Shown: positions 1 to 9,200, counted from the stretch's first letter. The stretch: DNA of 64,000 nucleotides from CAJXZP01 sp041563475 (GCA_041563475.1 JBFFMY010000004.1:27628-91627); one strand, 5' to 3'. Translations and numbers: made by a program. The notes: generated by a model not told the origin, from the sequence alone.

Positions 1-95
1 AATCATTTAGAGAACAATATTCAATGAAAATTAATAACCCAGGAAATTATAATCTGCCACGTAGAACTAGAATAGGTGTTCTAGTAACATTCTAG
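1..95 (+). CDS. C-terminal end of an outer-membrane (TonB-dependent receptor-like) protein, partial
   Basis: A reading frame open from the left edge (codons in frame from base 3) ends at the TAG at 93-95 and encodes about 30 residues. The tail contains NNPGNYNLPRRTRIGVLVTF. This closely resembles the last beta-strand of Bacteroidota TonB-dependent receptors, where a PRxxxxG turn leads into an alternating strand ending in a terminal Phe, the usual recognition signal for the BAM complex. Its position just before a large secreted protein and a PorV/PorQ-like barrel matches a common Bacteroidota gene order. Only the end is visible, so the family call is an inference from the terminal strand and the context. 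Confidence 0.6.
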   Translation, partial: SFREQYSMKINNPGNYNLPRRTRIGVLVTF

Positions 96-157
96 TGGAC
101 TTACATCATTTATGAAAATTAAAAAAAAGTAAGACATTGGGTAAAGAAATAAAAAAC

Positions 158-3100
158 ATGAACATGAAAGCTTCCATATTAGCCGTATTGGCTGTACTAA
201 TCTCTACATTCTCATTTTCTAGAGAATATCAAGGGCAGTTTAAAAAATCAGAGAATTCAGGAAACGGAACAGCCGCAAACTGCGCGCCTCCTGTTAGTTC
301 AAATGAACTTTCTATCAATAACATTCGTGCCGTAATCCAAACAGGTGGTGATATGTGGTGGGATTTAGTAGGTGTGCCTCAATATGAGGTGCCTAGAGAA
401 TCTGGTAAAACGTCCTTATTTGCTGGCTCGCTATGGCTGGGTGGTAGAGATGCTTCTGGGCAATTGAAAGTGGCTGCTTTAAGATTTAGACAAGTAGGTA
501 TGGACTTTTGGACGGGACCTTTAAGTACCGTTACAGCTGAAATTGATCCAAGTACTTGTGAGCAATGGGATAGACATTTTAAAAGTACCCGTCAAGAGGT
601 AGATAATTTTGTTCAATCATATGCAGATGGTTCCACAGAAATACCAGAATTTATTAAAACATGGCCAGCTATGGGAGACCCGTCTAAAGAGGAAGCTACA
701 TATTTAGCTCCTTTTATTGATGTGGATGGTGATGGGTTTTACAATCCTGATGCAGGTGATTACCCAGGATATGATTTAACTGGAAATGTAGATTGTCAAG
801 GACAATTATTAAATGTGTATGGTGATGAGAATTTATGGTGGATTTTTAATGATAAAGGAAATATCCATACAGAAACAGGAGGACAATCCATTGGAATGGA
901 AATTCGTGCTCAAGCATTCTCATTTGCAACGAACGATGAAGTGAATAACATGACCTTTTACAACTACGAGTTGGTAAATCGTTCCTCATTTGATTTAGAA
1001 GATACATACTTCGGTTTTTGGGTAGATCCTGATTTAGGAAACGCACAAGATGATTACGTGGGTAGTGACGTAGAAAGAGGCTTAGGTTACTGTTACAATG
1101 GGGATGAGTTTGATGATGATAACGCTGGTCGTCCAGGTTATGGTGCAAACCCACCGGCTATTGGAGTAGATTTCTTTCAAGGTCCTTTCCAAGATGCCGA
1201 TGGGAAAGATAACTGTTTGTGTAATTCTTACGCAGACGCAATTGCGGATGATGGTGTAGTTTACAGTGGGTCCGGAGTTGGTTATGGGGATGGATTAATT
1301 GATAATGAACGTTTGGGTATGAGAGCATTCTTGTACTTTAATAACGATAATTCAGTTCGTGGAGATCCTAGAGTAGCGACTGATTATTACAATTACTTAA
1401 GAAGTTTTTGGAGAGATAATACGAAAATGGTATACGGTGGAACGGGATACCAAAGTAGTCCAGGCGTTGTTCAACCATTATTAGAAGCTGACTTTATGTT
1501 TCCTGGTGATTCTGATCCGAAAGGTTGGGGAACAGATGGAGATCCTCAAGCCAATTGGACGGAGGTAACCGCAGGTAACGTACCTGCTGATAGAAGGTTT
1601 GTGCAATCAGCTGGTCCATTTGGATTAGCTCCAGGTGCCATTAATAATATCACAGTTGGTGTTGTTTGGGCTAAAGCGAATGCAGGTGGTGCAGGTGCAT
1701 CTGTTAAAGCGATGAAACAAGCGGATACCAAAACACAAGCATTATTTGATAACTGTTTCCAGTTATTAGATGGTCCTGATGCTCCAGTTGTTTCTATTAC
1801 AGAATTGGATCAACAATTGGTTTTTCAATTGGATAACGTTTCAGGGAATAACGCTAACGATGATTACTTTGAAATTGATCCTTTTATTGTTGCTCCGGAT
1901 ACGATTGCAATGAATGGAGATACTGCAGATAAAGTTTCTGATCCAGTATTATACGATTCTCTATCTCGTGAGTATAGAAGTTATAGATTTCAAGGTTATC
2001 AAGTATTTCAATTACGTGACGCTTCAGTTTCAGCAGCTGATTTATATGATGAAGATAAAGCACGTTTGGTTTTTCAATGTGATGTTGAAGATGACGTAAC
2101 TCGTTTAATCAATTATAGATTTGATCTTGATCTTGAAGCAATTGTTCCTGAATTACGTGTGGATATTGCTTCAAATGAGGGAGTATTTAAAACCTTCACA
2201 AGAACAGAAGATGCTTTTGCGGAAGGAGAACGTACCCTGGTAAATTATAGAACTTATTATTATATGGCTATAGCTTATGCGTATAACAATTACAAAACGT
2301 ATAACCAACAAGATCCAGATGGGTTAGATGGACAAAAAACTCCGTATTTACCGAGTAGAAAGGCTCCAACTGGACCAATCATTCGTTATTCTGCCATTCC
2401 ACATAAAACGGAAATGCAAAATGAGGGTCAGGTATTAGGTTCGTCTTTTGGTGATTTTGTACCTGTTACGCGCTTGGAAGGTATTGGAAATAATGGACAT
2501 TTTCTAGAGTTAGATCCTACTACCAAACAGGAAATTATGAGTGGTGCACCATACAAATCAGGAACGCCTACATATATTCCTGGAGACATTGCTGGAACAA
2601 CAAACACACCTATTGAGGTTAAAATTATAGATCCTTTGCAAGTTAAAAGTGGAAATTATCAAGTTAATTTCTATGATACTACTGGAAAAGGGCTTGGAGA
2701 ATCTTCATGGTATTTAATTCAAACTGATGACACTGGCGATGTTATGGACACTGTTTATTCTAAATCACGTATTTCTTCTCAGAAAGAGGAGTTAGTTCCG
2801 GAATTAGGGATTTCAATAACAGTGAAGGATGTTGAAAATGCAGGTTATGATCCATTTACAAATGGAGTTATTGGCTCTCAAATAATTTATGATGACTATA
2901 ATAAACAATGGTTATCTGGTGTTGGAAATCAGGATGGTAATATCTATCAAAACTGGATTCGTTCTGGTAAGAACGCAGAGGATAACTTAGATCCTTATTT
3001 TGATTACGATCTTGGTTTTACTCCTCCTGGAGGTCAAACTGGAATCTCTATTGATGAGGATGAACATTTTGAAAGTATTATCGAAGGTCAGTGGACAGCA

Positions 3101-4459
3101 TTCAGAATGGGAACATGGAATACCCATGGTCCGGCAACAAACCGCCCTGGTAAAAACTTTAGTGCCTTGTATCAAGGGTTGCCTATTATTACAGAAAACA
3201 GAGGATATCAATTGAAATATTTGGATGGAGTGGATATTGTATTTACTGCGGATAAATCATTATGGTCTCGTTGCGTTGTTGTGGAAACACAAGATGATCC
3301 AGCACTTTCTCAAGGCAATGCTGTTAAATTGGACCCAAGGGCGCATCCGTCTGTAGACAAAAGTGGACTTTCTGCTGGTGATGCTGGTTATAACGCTGCA
3401 GAAGGAGATTTAATATCAACTACTGGAATGGGCTGGTTCCCAGGTTATGCTATGGATGTGGAAACAGGGGAAAGATTGAATGTTGCTTTTGGTGAAGATT
3501 CATATTTAAAATCTGAGAATGGTGATGATATGATTTGGAATCCATCTAATACTACTTATGAGGGTATTGCAAGTAATATTATTCGTTTTGGAGGTAAGCA
3601 TTATGTGTATGTTTTCCGAAACAACGAAGTAGAAGAATCAGCTTATTTGGTTCCAGTCACATATAACGATCCAAGAAATAGGATGCCAGCATATGACGAT
3701 GGTGAGTTTATGTATGCCAAATTATCAACAGGCGTGGCTTTGGACTATGAAAATGTATATAGAGCAGCCATGTGGGTTGGGTTGCCTTTACTGGAGTTTA
3801 ATCAAGAACTGCTTTCAAATACAGCAACGGTTCAAATTCGAGTGAAAAAACAATTTGCACATTATTCTCCAGGTCCAAAAGTGAGCATTGGTAGTACCTT
3901 GGAAGAGGGCGTAGAGTATTTGGTTGAGAGAGGGCCTGTTTCATATAATGGCACCACGTATATGCGAAACCAAACATTTGTTGCAACCGATAATATAACA
4001 ACGTTGAATGGAACACCACAAACAGGTCTGGATACTAAAGATAATGTGGCTAAAACTATTAACGGTGGTCGCCCAACCTATGGATTCTCTTTAGTTGGAA
4101 TGGAAAGTCGAGTAGGTCAAAATGAAGTGGCTAAGGAAGCGCTCGATTTAATTAGAGTAGTACCGAATCCGTATTATGCCTATGCTGATTACGAACAAGA
4201 CAAAAATGACTTTAGGGTTAAAGTTACCAACCTTCCGGGTAAATGTAAAGTAAGAATTTATACTTTAAATGGTGTTTTGGTACGTGAGTTTTCGAAGGAT
4301 GATGATTCTGTTACTTCTATAGATTGGGATTTAAAAAACCAAGCTGCTATTCCAGTGGGAAGTGGAATGTATTTAATACATGTTGAAGTTCCCGGAGTTG
4401 GTGAAGTAATATTAAAATGGTTCGGTTCTCTTCGTCCTGTTGATTTAGATTCATTTTAA
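158..4459 (+). CDS. Large secreted protein with type IX secretion-like C-terminal domain
   Basis: A protein of 1433 residues that I place at the cell surface or outside the cell. I chose the ATG at 158 because it gives a clean Sec signal peptide (MNMKASILAVLAVLISTF...). The upstream TTG at 137 would only add charged residues ahead of it. The body is rich in Asp, Asn, Gly and aromatics and has a calcium-loop-like segment, DVDGDGFYNPDAGDYP, near residue 195. The last 100 residues start at VVPNPYYAY and pass through RIYTLNGVLVREF to GSGMYLIHV. This is the pattern of a type IX secretion C-terminal domain, although it ends in GSLRPVDLDSF rather than a standard terminal motif. It lies after a TonB-receptor tail and 39 bp before a PorV/PorQ-like barrel, consistent with one export unit. 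Substrate and activity are unknown. Confidence 0.75.
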   Translation: MNMKASILAVLAVLISTFSFSREYQGQFKKSENSGNGTAANCAPPVSSNELSINNIRAVIQTGGDMWWDLVGVPQYEVPRESGKTSLFAGSLWLGGRDASGQLKVAALRFRQVGMDFWTGPLSTVTAEIDPSTCEQWDRHFKSTRQEVDNFVQSYADGSTEIPEFIKTWPAMGDPSKEEATYLAPFIDVDGDGFYNPDAGDYPGYDLTGNVDCQGQLLNVYGDENLWWIFNDKGNIHTETGGQSIGMEIRAQAFSFATNDEVNNMTFYNYELVNRSSFDLEDTYFGFWVDPDLGNAQDDYVGSDVERGLGYCYNGDEFDDDNAGRPGYGANPPAIGVDFFQGPFQDADGKDNCLCNSYADAIADDGVVYSGSGVGYGDGLIDNERLGMRAFLYFNNDNSVRGDPRVATDYYNYLRSFWRDNTKMVYGGTGYQSSPGVVQPLLEADFMFPGDSDPKGWGTDGDPQANWTEVTAGNVPADRRFVQSAGPFGLAPGAINNITVGVVWAKANAGGAGASVKAMKQADTKTQALFDNCFQLLDGPDAPVVSITELDQQLVFQLDNVSGNNANDDYFEIDPFIVAPDTIAMNGDTADKVSDPVLYDSLSREYRSYRFQGYQVFQLRDASVSAADLYDEDKARLVFQCDVEDDVTRLINYRFDLDLEAIVPELRVDIASNEGVFKTFTRTEDAFAEGERTLVNYRTYYYMAIAYAYNNYKTYNQQDPDGLDGQKTPYLPSRKAPTGPIIRYSAIPHKTEMQNEGQVLGSSFGDFVPVTRLEGIGNNGHFLELDPTTKQEIMSGAPYKSGTPTYIPGDIAGTTNTPIEVKIIDPLQVKSGNYQVNFYDTTGKGLGESSWYLIQTDDTGDVMDTVYSKSRISSQKEELVPELGISITVKDVENAGYDPFTNGVIGSQIIYDDYNKQWLSGVGNQDGNIYQNWIRSGKNAEDNLDPYFDYDLGFTPPGGQTGISIDEDEHFESIIEGQWTAFRMGTWNTHGPATNRPGKNFSALYQGLPIITENRGYQLKYLDGVDIVFTADKSLWSRCVVVETQDDPALSQGNAVKLDPRAHPSVDKSGLSAGDAGYNAAEGDLISTTGMGWFPGYAMDVETGERLNVAFGEDSYLKSENGDDMIWNPSNTTYEGIASNIIRFGGKHYVYVFRNNEVEESAYLVPVTYNDPRNRMPAYDDGEFMYAKLSTGVALDYENVYRAAMWVGLPLLEFNQELLSNTATVQIRVKKQFAHYSPGPKVSIGSTLEEGVEYLVERGPVSYNGTTYMRNQTFVATDNITTLNGTPQTGLDTKDNVAKTINGGRPTYGFSLVGMESRVGQNEVAKEALDLIRVVPNPYYAYADYEQDKNDFRVKVTNLPGKCKVRIYTLNGVLVREFSKDDDSVTSIDWDLKNQAAIPVGSGMYLIHVEVPGVGEVILKWFGSLRPVDLDSF

Positions 4460-4498
4460 AAGTTAGTAGTAGATATTTAGAATTACAATTTTGTTATT

Positions 4499-5578
4499 AT
4501 GAGAATAAAAAATAATATAAGTAAAATTTTAGGGGTATCACTAGTACTTTTAATGTCTATACCTGCGGTTTATGCAGGTAATAAAGACCGAATTGGATCT
4601 AATGGTGCAGAGCAACTAAAAATTAATCCATGGGCACGTAGTGGTGGTTTTGGAAATGCAAATTCAGCAAGTGTTATTGGTGTTGAAGCTACATTTTTGA
4701 ATGTATCAGGATTGGCGATGACCAGAAAAATGGACATTAGCATTAACTACTCTTCGTGGTTAGGCGGTTCAGGAATTGGAATTAGCTCCATAGGTTATGG
4801 TCAACGTTTAGGTGATTATAGTGTTGTTGCTGCAGGTTTTCAATCTATGGATTTTGGAGATATCAAAAGAACAACTACTGATTTACCTGATGGGTCGGGA
4901 ACTTTTAACGCGCAATATGGCACATTCTTTTTGTCGTATGCTCGAGAATTTTCCAACAGTATTTACGCTGGTTTTACCACAAAAGTTGTTACGGAAGGTA
5001 TCTCAAATGCCAAAGCTTCTGCTATGGCGTTTGATTTTGGTATTCGTTATGTAACTGGGGATAATGATAACATCAAATTTGGAATTGCCCTTAAAAATAT
5101 TGGAGGCCAACTTCAATTTACCGGTGATGGGTTTTCAACCAAAACTTCTATTGATTCAAAAGAATTCACTGTTTCACAAAGAACACAAGGAGTTGAGTTA
5201 CCATCTATTTTAAATATGGGTTTAACGTATGACGTGTTGATTGGTGAATTAGAAAATTCAGAAGAAACAGGTATAAGAGCTACACATAGAATTTCACCTG
5301 CATTTAACTTCATGTCAAACTCTTTTGGTAAAGATCAAATGAGTTTGGGTGTAGAATATGCATTTAAAGAATTTATAATGTTTAGAGCAGCTTATTTGTA
5401 CGAAGATAAAATCACGGATTCTGCCTTATCTACGTTGGCGTATTCTGGACCTTCAGCTGGTATCTCAGTTGCTATTCCAGTAAATAAGACGGGAAGTTCT
5501 TTAGATATTGATTATTCTTACAGAGCTACACGTAACTTTTCTGGAGTTAATACAGTGGGTCTTAGATTAAACTTGTAA
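4499..5578 (+). CDS. PorV/PorQ-family outer-membrane beta-barrel protein
   Basis: A 359-residue outer-membrane protein with a signal peptide of about 26 residues ending in AVYAG. The mature N-terminus has the family-typical stretch INPWARSGGFGNANSASV, followed by regular amphipathic strands and a final strand ending in LRLNL. PorV-like proteins are FadL-related barrels that serve type IX secretion as shuttles or attachment partners, and PorQ belongs to the same family. This one directly follows a large protein with a type IX-like C-terminus, so it may be that protein's dedicated partner. Sequence alone does not separate true PorV from the many paralogues, so I give no gene symbol. Confidence 0.8.
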   Translation: MRIKNNISKILGVSLVLLMSIPAVYAGNKDRIGSNGAEQLKINPWARSGGFGNANSASVIGVEATFLNVSGLAMTRKMDISINYSSWLGGSGIGISSIGYGQRLGDYSVVAAGFQSMDFGDIKRTTTDLPDGSGTFNAQYGTFFLSYAREFSNSIYAGFTTKVVTEGISNAKASAMAFDFGIRYVTGDNDNIKFGIALKNIGGQLQFTGDGFSTKTSIDSKEFTVSQRTQGVELPSILNMGLTYDVLIGELENSEETGIRATHRISPAFNFMSNSFGKDQMSLGVEYAFKEFIMFRAAYLYEDKITDSALSTLAYSGPSAGISVAIPVNKTGSSLDIDYSYRATRNFSGVNTVGLRLNL

Positions 5579-5598
5579 GGAGAGATTTAAAAAAATAT

Positions 5599-5606
5599 TA
5601 CTTTTG
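5599..5606 (+). promoter_or_regulatory. Promoter -7 box ahead of greA
   Basis: TACTTTTG matches the Bacteroidota -7 consensus TAnnTTTG exactly. A possible -33 TTG lies at 5573-5575, 23 bp upstream and overlapping the end of the preceding gene. Transcription would start near 5612, at the foot of the leader hairpin. Confidence 0.6.
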
Positions 5607-5610
5607 TTGC

Positions 5611-5639
5611 ACAGTCCTGCTTGATTCAAGCGGGACTGT
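5611..5639 (+). promoter_or_regulatory. Strong stem-loop at the 5' end of the greA transcript
   Basis: An inverted repeat with 13-bp arms (ACAGTCCTGCTTG and CAAGCGGGACTGT, one G-U pair) encloses a 3-base loop. It starts about five bases after the -7 box, so the predicted greA mRNA would begin with this hairpin. No U-tract follows, which argues against a simple terminator for the upstream gene. An mRNA-stabilising 5' cap or a regulated leader are the likelier roles. Confidence 0.6.
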
Positions 5640-5662
5640 CGCATTATAAAAATGCACAGAAA

Positions 5663-6136
5663 ATGACGGATATTTCTTATTATACCGAAGAAGGGTTGGC
5701 AGCTGCAAGAGCTGAATTAGAACAAATGGAAAAGGTGGAAAGACCTTTTATTACGCAACAAATAGCCGAAGCAAGAGATAAAGGTGATTTATCTGAGAAT
5801 GCAGAATACCATGCCGCTAAAGAGTCTCAAGGATTATTGGAAGCAAAAATTTCGCATTTAAAAAATGAGTTGAGTAATGCACGTGTATTAGATGAATCGA
5901 ATTTAGATTTATCAAAGGTGTTGGTTTTATCGAAAGTTAAAATTAAGAATGTAGTTAATGGTGCGGTGATGACCTACACTCTTGTAGCTCCAACAGAGTC
6001 GGACTTATCGAAAGGAAAGATTTCGGTTAAATCTCCGATTGGAAAAGGACTACTTGGAACTTCGGTAGGAGATATTGCCGAAGTGGATGTGCCTACTGGA
6101 AAAATGAAATTTGAAATCATTGAAATTTCTAGATAG
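5663..6136 (+). CDS. greA: Transcription elongation factor GreA
   Basis: A 157-residue protein, the usual GreA length. GreA enters the secondary channel of RNA polymerase and stimulates cleavage of backtracked RNA. The N-terminal half is the coiled-coil hairpin, whose acidic tip motif GDLSENAEYHAAKE is present. The C-terminal half is the FKBP-like domain (SPIGKGLLGTSVGDIAEV). The ATG at 5663 gives the canonical start MTDISYYTEEGL. A TTG start at 5621 would fall inside the leader hairpin, so I rejected it. The next gene (HIT protein) begins six bases after the stop, so the two are probably co-transcribed. Confidence 0.95.
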   Translation: MTDISYYTEEGLAAARAELEQMEKVERPFITQQIAEARDKGDLSENAEYHAAKESQGLLEAKISHLKNELSNARVLDESNLDLSKVLVLSKVKIKNVVNGAVMTYTLVAPTESDLSKGKISVKSPIGKGLLGTSVGDIAEVDVPTGKMKFEIIEISR

Positions 6137-6142
6137 AAAGAA

Positions 6143-6547
6143 ATGACTTCCATATTTACGAAAATAATTAATGGAGAAATTCCATCCTATAAAGTAGCTG
6201 AAAGCGATATGTTTTATGCTTTTTTGGATATCTCGCCTTTAACGAAAGGGCACACGCTTGTTGTTCCAAAATTGGAAGTGGATTATATTTTTGATTTGGA
6301 AGATGAATTGGTTGGCGAAATGATGGTGTTTAGTAAAAAGGTAGCGAAGTCCATCGAGAAGGTCATTCCATGCGATAGAGTGGGTATTGCTGTCATTGGA
6401 TTAGAAGTGCCTCATGCGCATATGCATTTGATTCCAATTAATGGGATGGGAGATATGAATTTCGCAAATCCTAAATTAAAATTGGAGCCGAATGAGTTTG
6501 TGGAAATTTCAAATAAAATAAATCAAGCTTTTAAAAGCTTTACTTAA
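6143..6547 (+). CDS. HIT-family (histidine triad) nucleotide hydrolase
   Basis: A 134-residue cytosolic protein of the HINT branch. These enzymes hydrolyse AMP linked to amines or other groups (phosphoramidates, aminoacyl-adenylates). The N-terminal motif FTKIINGEIPSYKV and the triad HAHMHLIP (His91, His93, His95) are intact, with His93 the expected nucleophile. It is slightly longer than the minimal 110-120 residues. It follows greA by six bases and overlaps the convergent ruvC by eight bases at their 3' ends. Physiological substrates are usually unknown in this family. Confidence 0.93.
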   Translation: MTSIFTKIINGEIPSYKVAESDMFYAFLDISPLTKGHTLVVPKLEVDYIFDLEDELVGEMMVFSKKVAKSIEKVIPCDRVGIAVIGLEVPHAHMHLIPINGMGDMNFANPKLKLEPNEFVEISNKINQAFKSFT

Positions 6548-7097
6548 CTTTTTTGGGATTATTTTTCACAAATGATTCCCACCCGGAATAGGTTTTACCC
6601 TGTTTTACACTTGAACTTTGAAAGAAATGACAAACAGCTGCGGCTAATCCATCCGTGGCATCAAGTTGTTTTGGTAGGTCATCCAACTTCAACTTTAAAA
6701 TACTCACCAACATAGCAGAAACTTGTTCTTTTGAAGCTGTTCCCTTCCCTGTAATCGACTGTTTTATTTTTCTAGGGGCATATTCAAAAATGGGTAAATC
6801 ACGATATACAGCGGCTGCCATCGCAACACCTTGGGCTCGGCCTAATTTTAGCATAGATTGAACATTCTTCCCAAAGAAAGGGGCCTCCAAAGCCACTTCA
6901 TCTGGATGGAATTCATCAATAAGTCCTAAAGTACGCTCAAAAATCCGTCTTAACTTGGCTCCATGACTGGGCAGCTTGGCTAAGTGAATTACACCCAAGG
7001 TTAGCATTTCGGCTTTATTTCCTGAAATCTTTATGATTCCATATCCCATGATAGTAGTTCCAGGATCAATGCCTAAAATAATTTTTTCTGTTGCCAA
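6540..7097 (-). CDS. ruvC: Holliday junction endonuclease RuvC
   Basis: RuvC resolves Holliday junctions together with RuvAB. The frame is open to an ATG at 7211, but that would overlap the divergent neighbouring gene (ATG at 7126) by 86 bp and add 38 atypical residues. The TTG at 7097 gives MATEKIILGIDPGTT and 185 residues, the normal family length, so I take TTG as the start. With that numbering the acidic catalytic set is Asp11, Glu71, Asp146 and Asp149. The family signature EAPFFGKNVQSMLKLGRAQG is present. The stop lies inside the end of the convergent HIT gene. Confidence 0.92.
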   Translation of the reverse strand: MATEKIILGIDPGTTIMGYGIIKISGNKAEMLTLGVIHLAKLPSHGAKLRRIFERTLGLIDEFHPDEVALEAPFFGKNVQSMLKLGRAQGVAMAAAVYRDLPIFEYAPRKIKQSITGKGTASKEQVSAMLVSILKLKLDDLPKQLDATDGLAAAVCHFFQSSSVKQGKTYSGWESFVKNNPKKVK

Positions 7098-7103
7098 ATT
7101 GAA

Positions 7104-7111
7104 TAAATTTG
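7104..7111 (+). promoter_or_regulatory. Promoter -7 box for the flippase-like gene
   Basis: TAAATTTG fits TAnnTTTG and ends 14 bp before the ATG at 7126, inside the 28-bp gap between divergent ruvC and this gene. The predicted leader is therefore only about eight bases. The -33 element is weak. Confidence 0.5.
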
Positions 7112-7125
7112 CGTGAATTGAGCGT

Positions 7126-8118
7126 ATGCAGTCCACAAAGAAAAAGAAACTCTTTCGATATTTAGGTATTTTCCTCAAGGGACTCATGTTAGTTTTAACC
7201 TTTTGGTTCATTTATAACCGAATTTTAGCGACTAAAAATATTGATGAAATAATTCAATATTTTAATTCTCATTTATCTGATTCAAATTCTTTTTGGTTAG
7301 TAATTATTGCATGTTCTCTGGTACTGTTGAATTGGTCTATCGAAACAATAAAGTGGCGTTTTTTGATTTTTAAAATCGAGAAAATTTCGTTTTTTAGAGC
7401 ATTTAAAGCTGTAATATCAGGGGTAACAGTAAGTGTATTTACCCCAAATAGAATTGGCGAATACGCAGGTAGAGTAATCTATATTCAGAAAGCGGACCGT
7501 ATTGAAGCTACCCTTATTACTGTGGTTAGTAGCGTAAGTCAATTGGTAATAACTCTTTTAGTAGGTGCATTGGCGTCTCTGTTTTACCTTAAAGGTTATT
7601 ATTCTGATACCATCCATCCATGGATGTTTTATGTGGGTTTACAACTCTACGTTGTGTTTTTTGCTTTAATTGTTTTAGCCTTCATCAACACATCCTTTCT
7701 GACGATTATTCTATCTCGAATAAAATTTTTATGGAGTAGATTTAAAAAGTATATCCAAGTCTTTTCCTATTTCAATCAGCGTGATTTATTGTGGGTATTG
7801 ACGTTGAGTTTTTTAAGATTTATAATTTTTACCACTCAATATTATTTATTGTTTTTATTCTTTGATGTGGACTTGAGTTTTGGTCAGGCCGTAGTTCTAA
7901 TTCCGGTGTATTTAATTACGTTGACGGCAATACCCACCATTACATTAGCAGAATTAGGTATACGCGAAGTAGTTGCATTAACTATATTTACAATGGTTTC
8001 TACCAATGAACTAGGTATGATAGCTACAACATTTGCAATTTGGGTAATTAACCTAGCAGTACCTGCCGCAATAGGAACCATTTTTGTATTGCAAACAAGA
8101 ATTTTCAAGAATTCATAG
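7126..8118 (+). CDS. Flippase-like membrane protein (lysylphosphatidylglycerol synthase TM region family)
   Basis: A 330-residue integral membrane protein of the UPF0104/MprF N-domain family. About eight hydrophobic segments are visible, the first at LGIFLKGLMLVLTFWFIYN. The family signature TPNRIGEYAGR occurs in the middle and TLAELGIREVVAL near the C-terminus. In MprF this domain flips lipids, but free-standing members are mostly uncharacterised. The gene overlaps the next one, a membrane glycosyltransferase, by one base (TAGTG junction). A joint role in making or moving a glycolipid is a reasonable inference, with no direct evidence of substrate. Confidence 0.85.
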   Translation: MQSTKKKKLFRYLGIFLKGLMLVLTFWFIYNRILATKNIDEIIQYFNSHLSDSNSFWLVIIACSLVLLNWSIETIKWRFLIFKIEKISFFRAFKAVISGVTVSVFTPNRIGEYAGRVIYIQKADRIEATLITVVSSVSQLVITLLVGALASLFYLKGYYSDTIHPWMFYVGLQLYVVFFALIVLAFINTSFLTIILSRIKFLWSRFKKYIQVFSYFNQRDLLWVLTLSFLRFIIFTTQYYLLFLFFDVDLSFGQAVVLIPVYLITLTAIPTITLAELGIREVVALTIFTMVSTNELGMIATTFAIWVINLAVPAAIGTIFVLQTRIFKNS

Positions 8119-9191
8119 TGATTGTTTTAATAACTTTTTCGGTTGGTTTTAGTGTAGGATATTTCCTCCTAATGGTTTGGTTGTATCAAGGTATTAATAC
8201 TGAATTAGTATCTACGTCAGATCCAAAGCCTTTGCCTTCGGTTACTATCGTTGTTTCGTTAAAGAATGAGTCTAAAAACGTTGTGAGTTTAATTCATGGT
8301 CTTAAAGAAATTGATTACCCTCTCGAAAAGTTAGAACTCATTCTTATAGATGATAATTCAACAGATGATACTTATAGTATTCTCCAACGGTATTCAAATG
8401 AAAAAGTTCATGTAGTTAAAAATAAAGGTGTTGGGAAAAAGCAGGCTATTGAAACGGGAATTTCTTTATCAAAATCAAAATGGATTGCTGTAACAGATGC
8501 GGATTGTAATGTTCCTAAAACGTGGATTTCATCTATGGTTGAAAGCATTACTGATCACGTTCAAATGATTTTAGGCCCTGTTTTTATTCAAGAAAACGAT
8601 GGCTTTATGAATAGCCTTCAGGTGATTGAATTTTTGGGTTTACAAGGTACAACGGCTGGTTCTGCAGGAAAGGGAAAACCGGTATCTGCAAATGCTGCAA
8701 ATATGTTGTTTCGAAAAGAAGCTTTCCTGCAAGTGAACCCCTACGTAAATAACTATGCGTTAAAAACTGGCGATGACCAGTTTTTGCTTATGGCTATTTT
8801 GGAAGAATTCCCCACCGGAATAGTTTATTCTTTGAAAACTCAATCTATCGTTAGAACCAATCCAGTAAAGACATGGAAGAAGTATTTTAAGCAAAGAATT
8901 CGCTGGGCATCGAAAGGAAAAAGTTATTCCAATTGGTTTATTAAAGCGATTGGATTACTCGTTTTCGGTACTTCTTTTCTTATAGTAACAAGTGTGTTTT
9001 CGGGTGTGATTTTGCGAAATTGGACGCCCTTTTACATTTTATTGACCGGCAAGTTACTAGCCGATTTATTGGTGATTATTCCAATGAAAAGTTTTTCGAA
9101 TTCTAAATTTAATCTTTTTGAGTACATTGGGTCAGGACTTCTCTATCCTTTCGTTGTGGTATATTCCCTAATTAGAGGGTTATTCACATAG
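8118..9191 (+). CDS. Membrane-associated family-2 glycosyltransferase
   Basis: A 357-residue GT-A fold glycosyltransferase starting at a GTG that overlaps the previous stop. One N-terminal membrane segment is followed by the catalytic domain. This has SVTIVVSLKNESKNV at the nucleotide-sugar site, the LIDDNSTDDT motif, the metal-binding TDADC, and the acceptor/base motifs TGDDQFL and QRIRW. Two or three C-terminal membrane segments follow. The QxxRW motif indicates a processive or polymer-type inverting enzyme. Translational coupling to the flippase-like gene suggests cell-envelope glycolipid or polysaccharide synthesis. Donor and acceptor cannot be read from sequence. Confidence 0.9.
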   Translation: MIVLITFSVGFSVGYFLLMVWLYQGINTELVSTSDPKPLPSVTIVVSLKNESKNVVSLIHGLKEIDYPLEKLELILIDDNSTDDTYSILQRYSNEKVHVVKNKGVGKKQAIETGISLSKSKWIAVTDADCNVPKTWISSMVESITDHVQMILGPVFIQENDGFMNSLQVIEFLGLQGTTAGSAGKGKPVSANAANMLFRKEAFLQVNPYVNNYALKTGDDQFLLMAILEEFPTGIVYSLKTQSIVRTNPVKTWKKYFKQRIRWASKGKSYSNWFIKAIGLLVFGTSFLIVTSVFSGVILRNWTPFYILLTGKLLADLLVIIPMKSFSNSKFNLFEYIGSGLLYPFVVVYSLIRGLFT

Positions 9192-9200
9192 ATTGCGAAT

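Noticed and set aside
846..1154. Minus-strand reading frame of 102 codons inside the large secreted protein
   Set aside because: It is antisense to a clear coding region, has odd composition and no start signals, and matches no family I know.
5621..5662. TTG-initiated extension of greA
   Set aside because: It would translate the leader hairpin. The ATG at 5663 gives the family-typical N-terminus.
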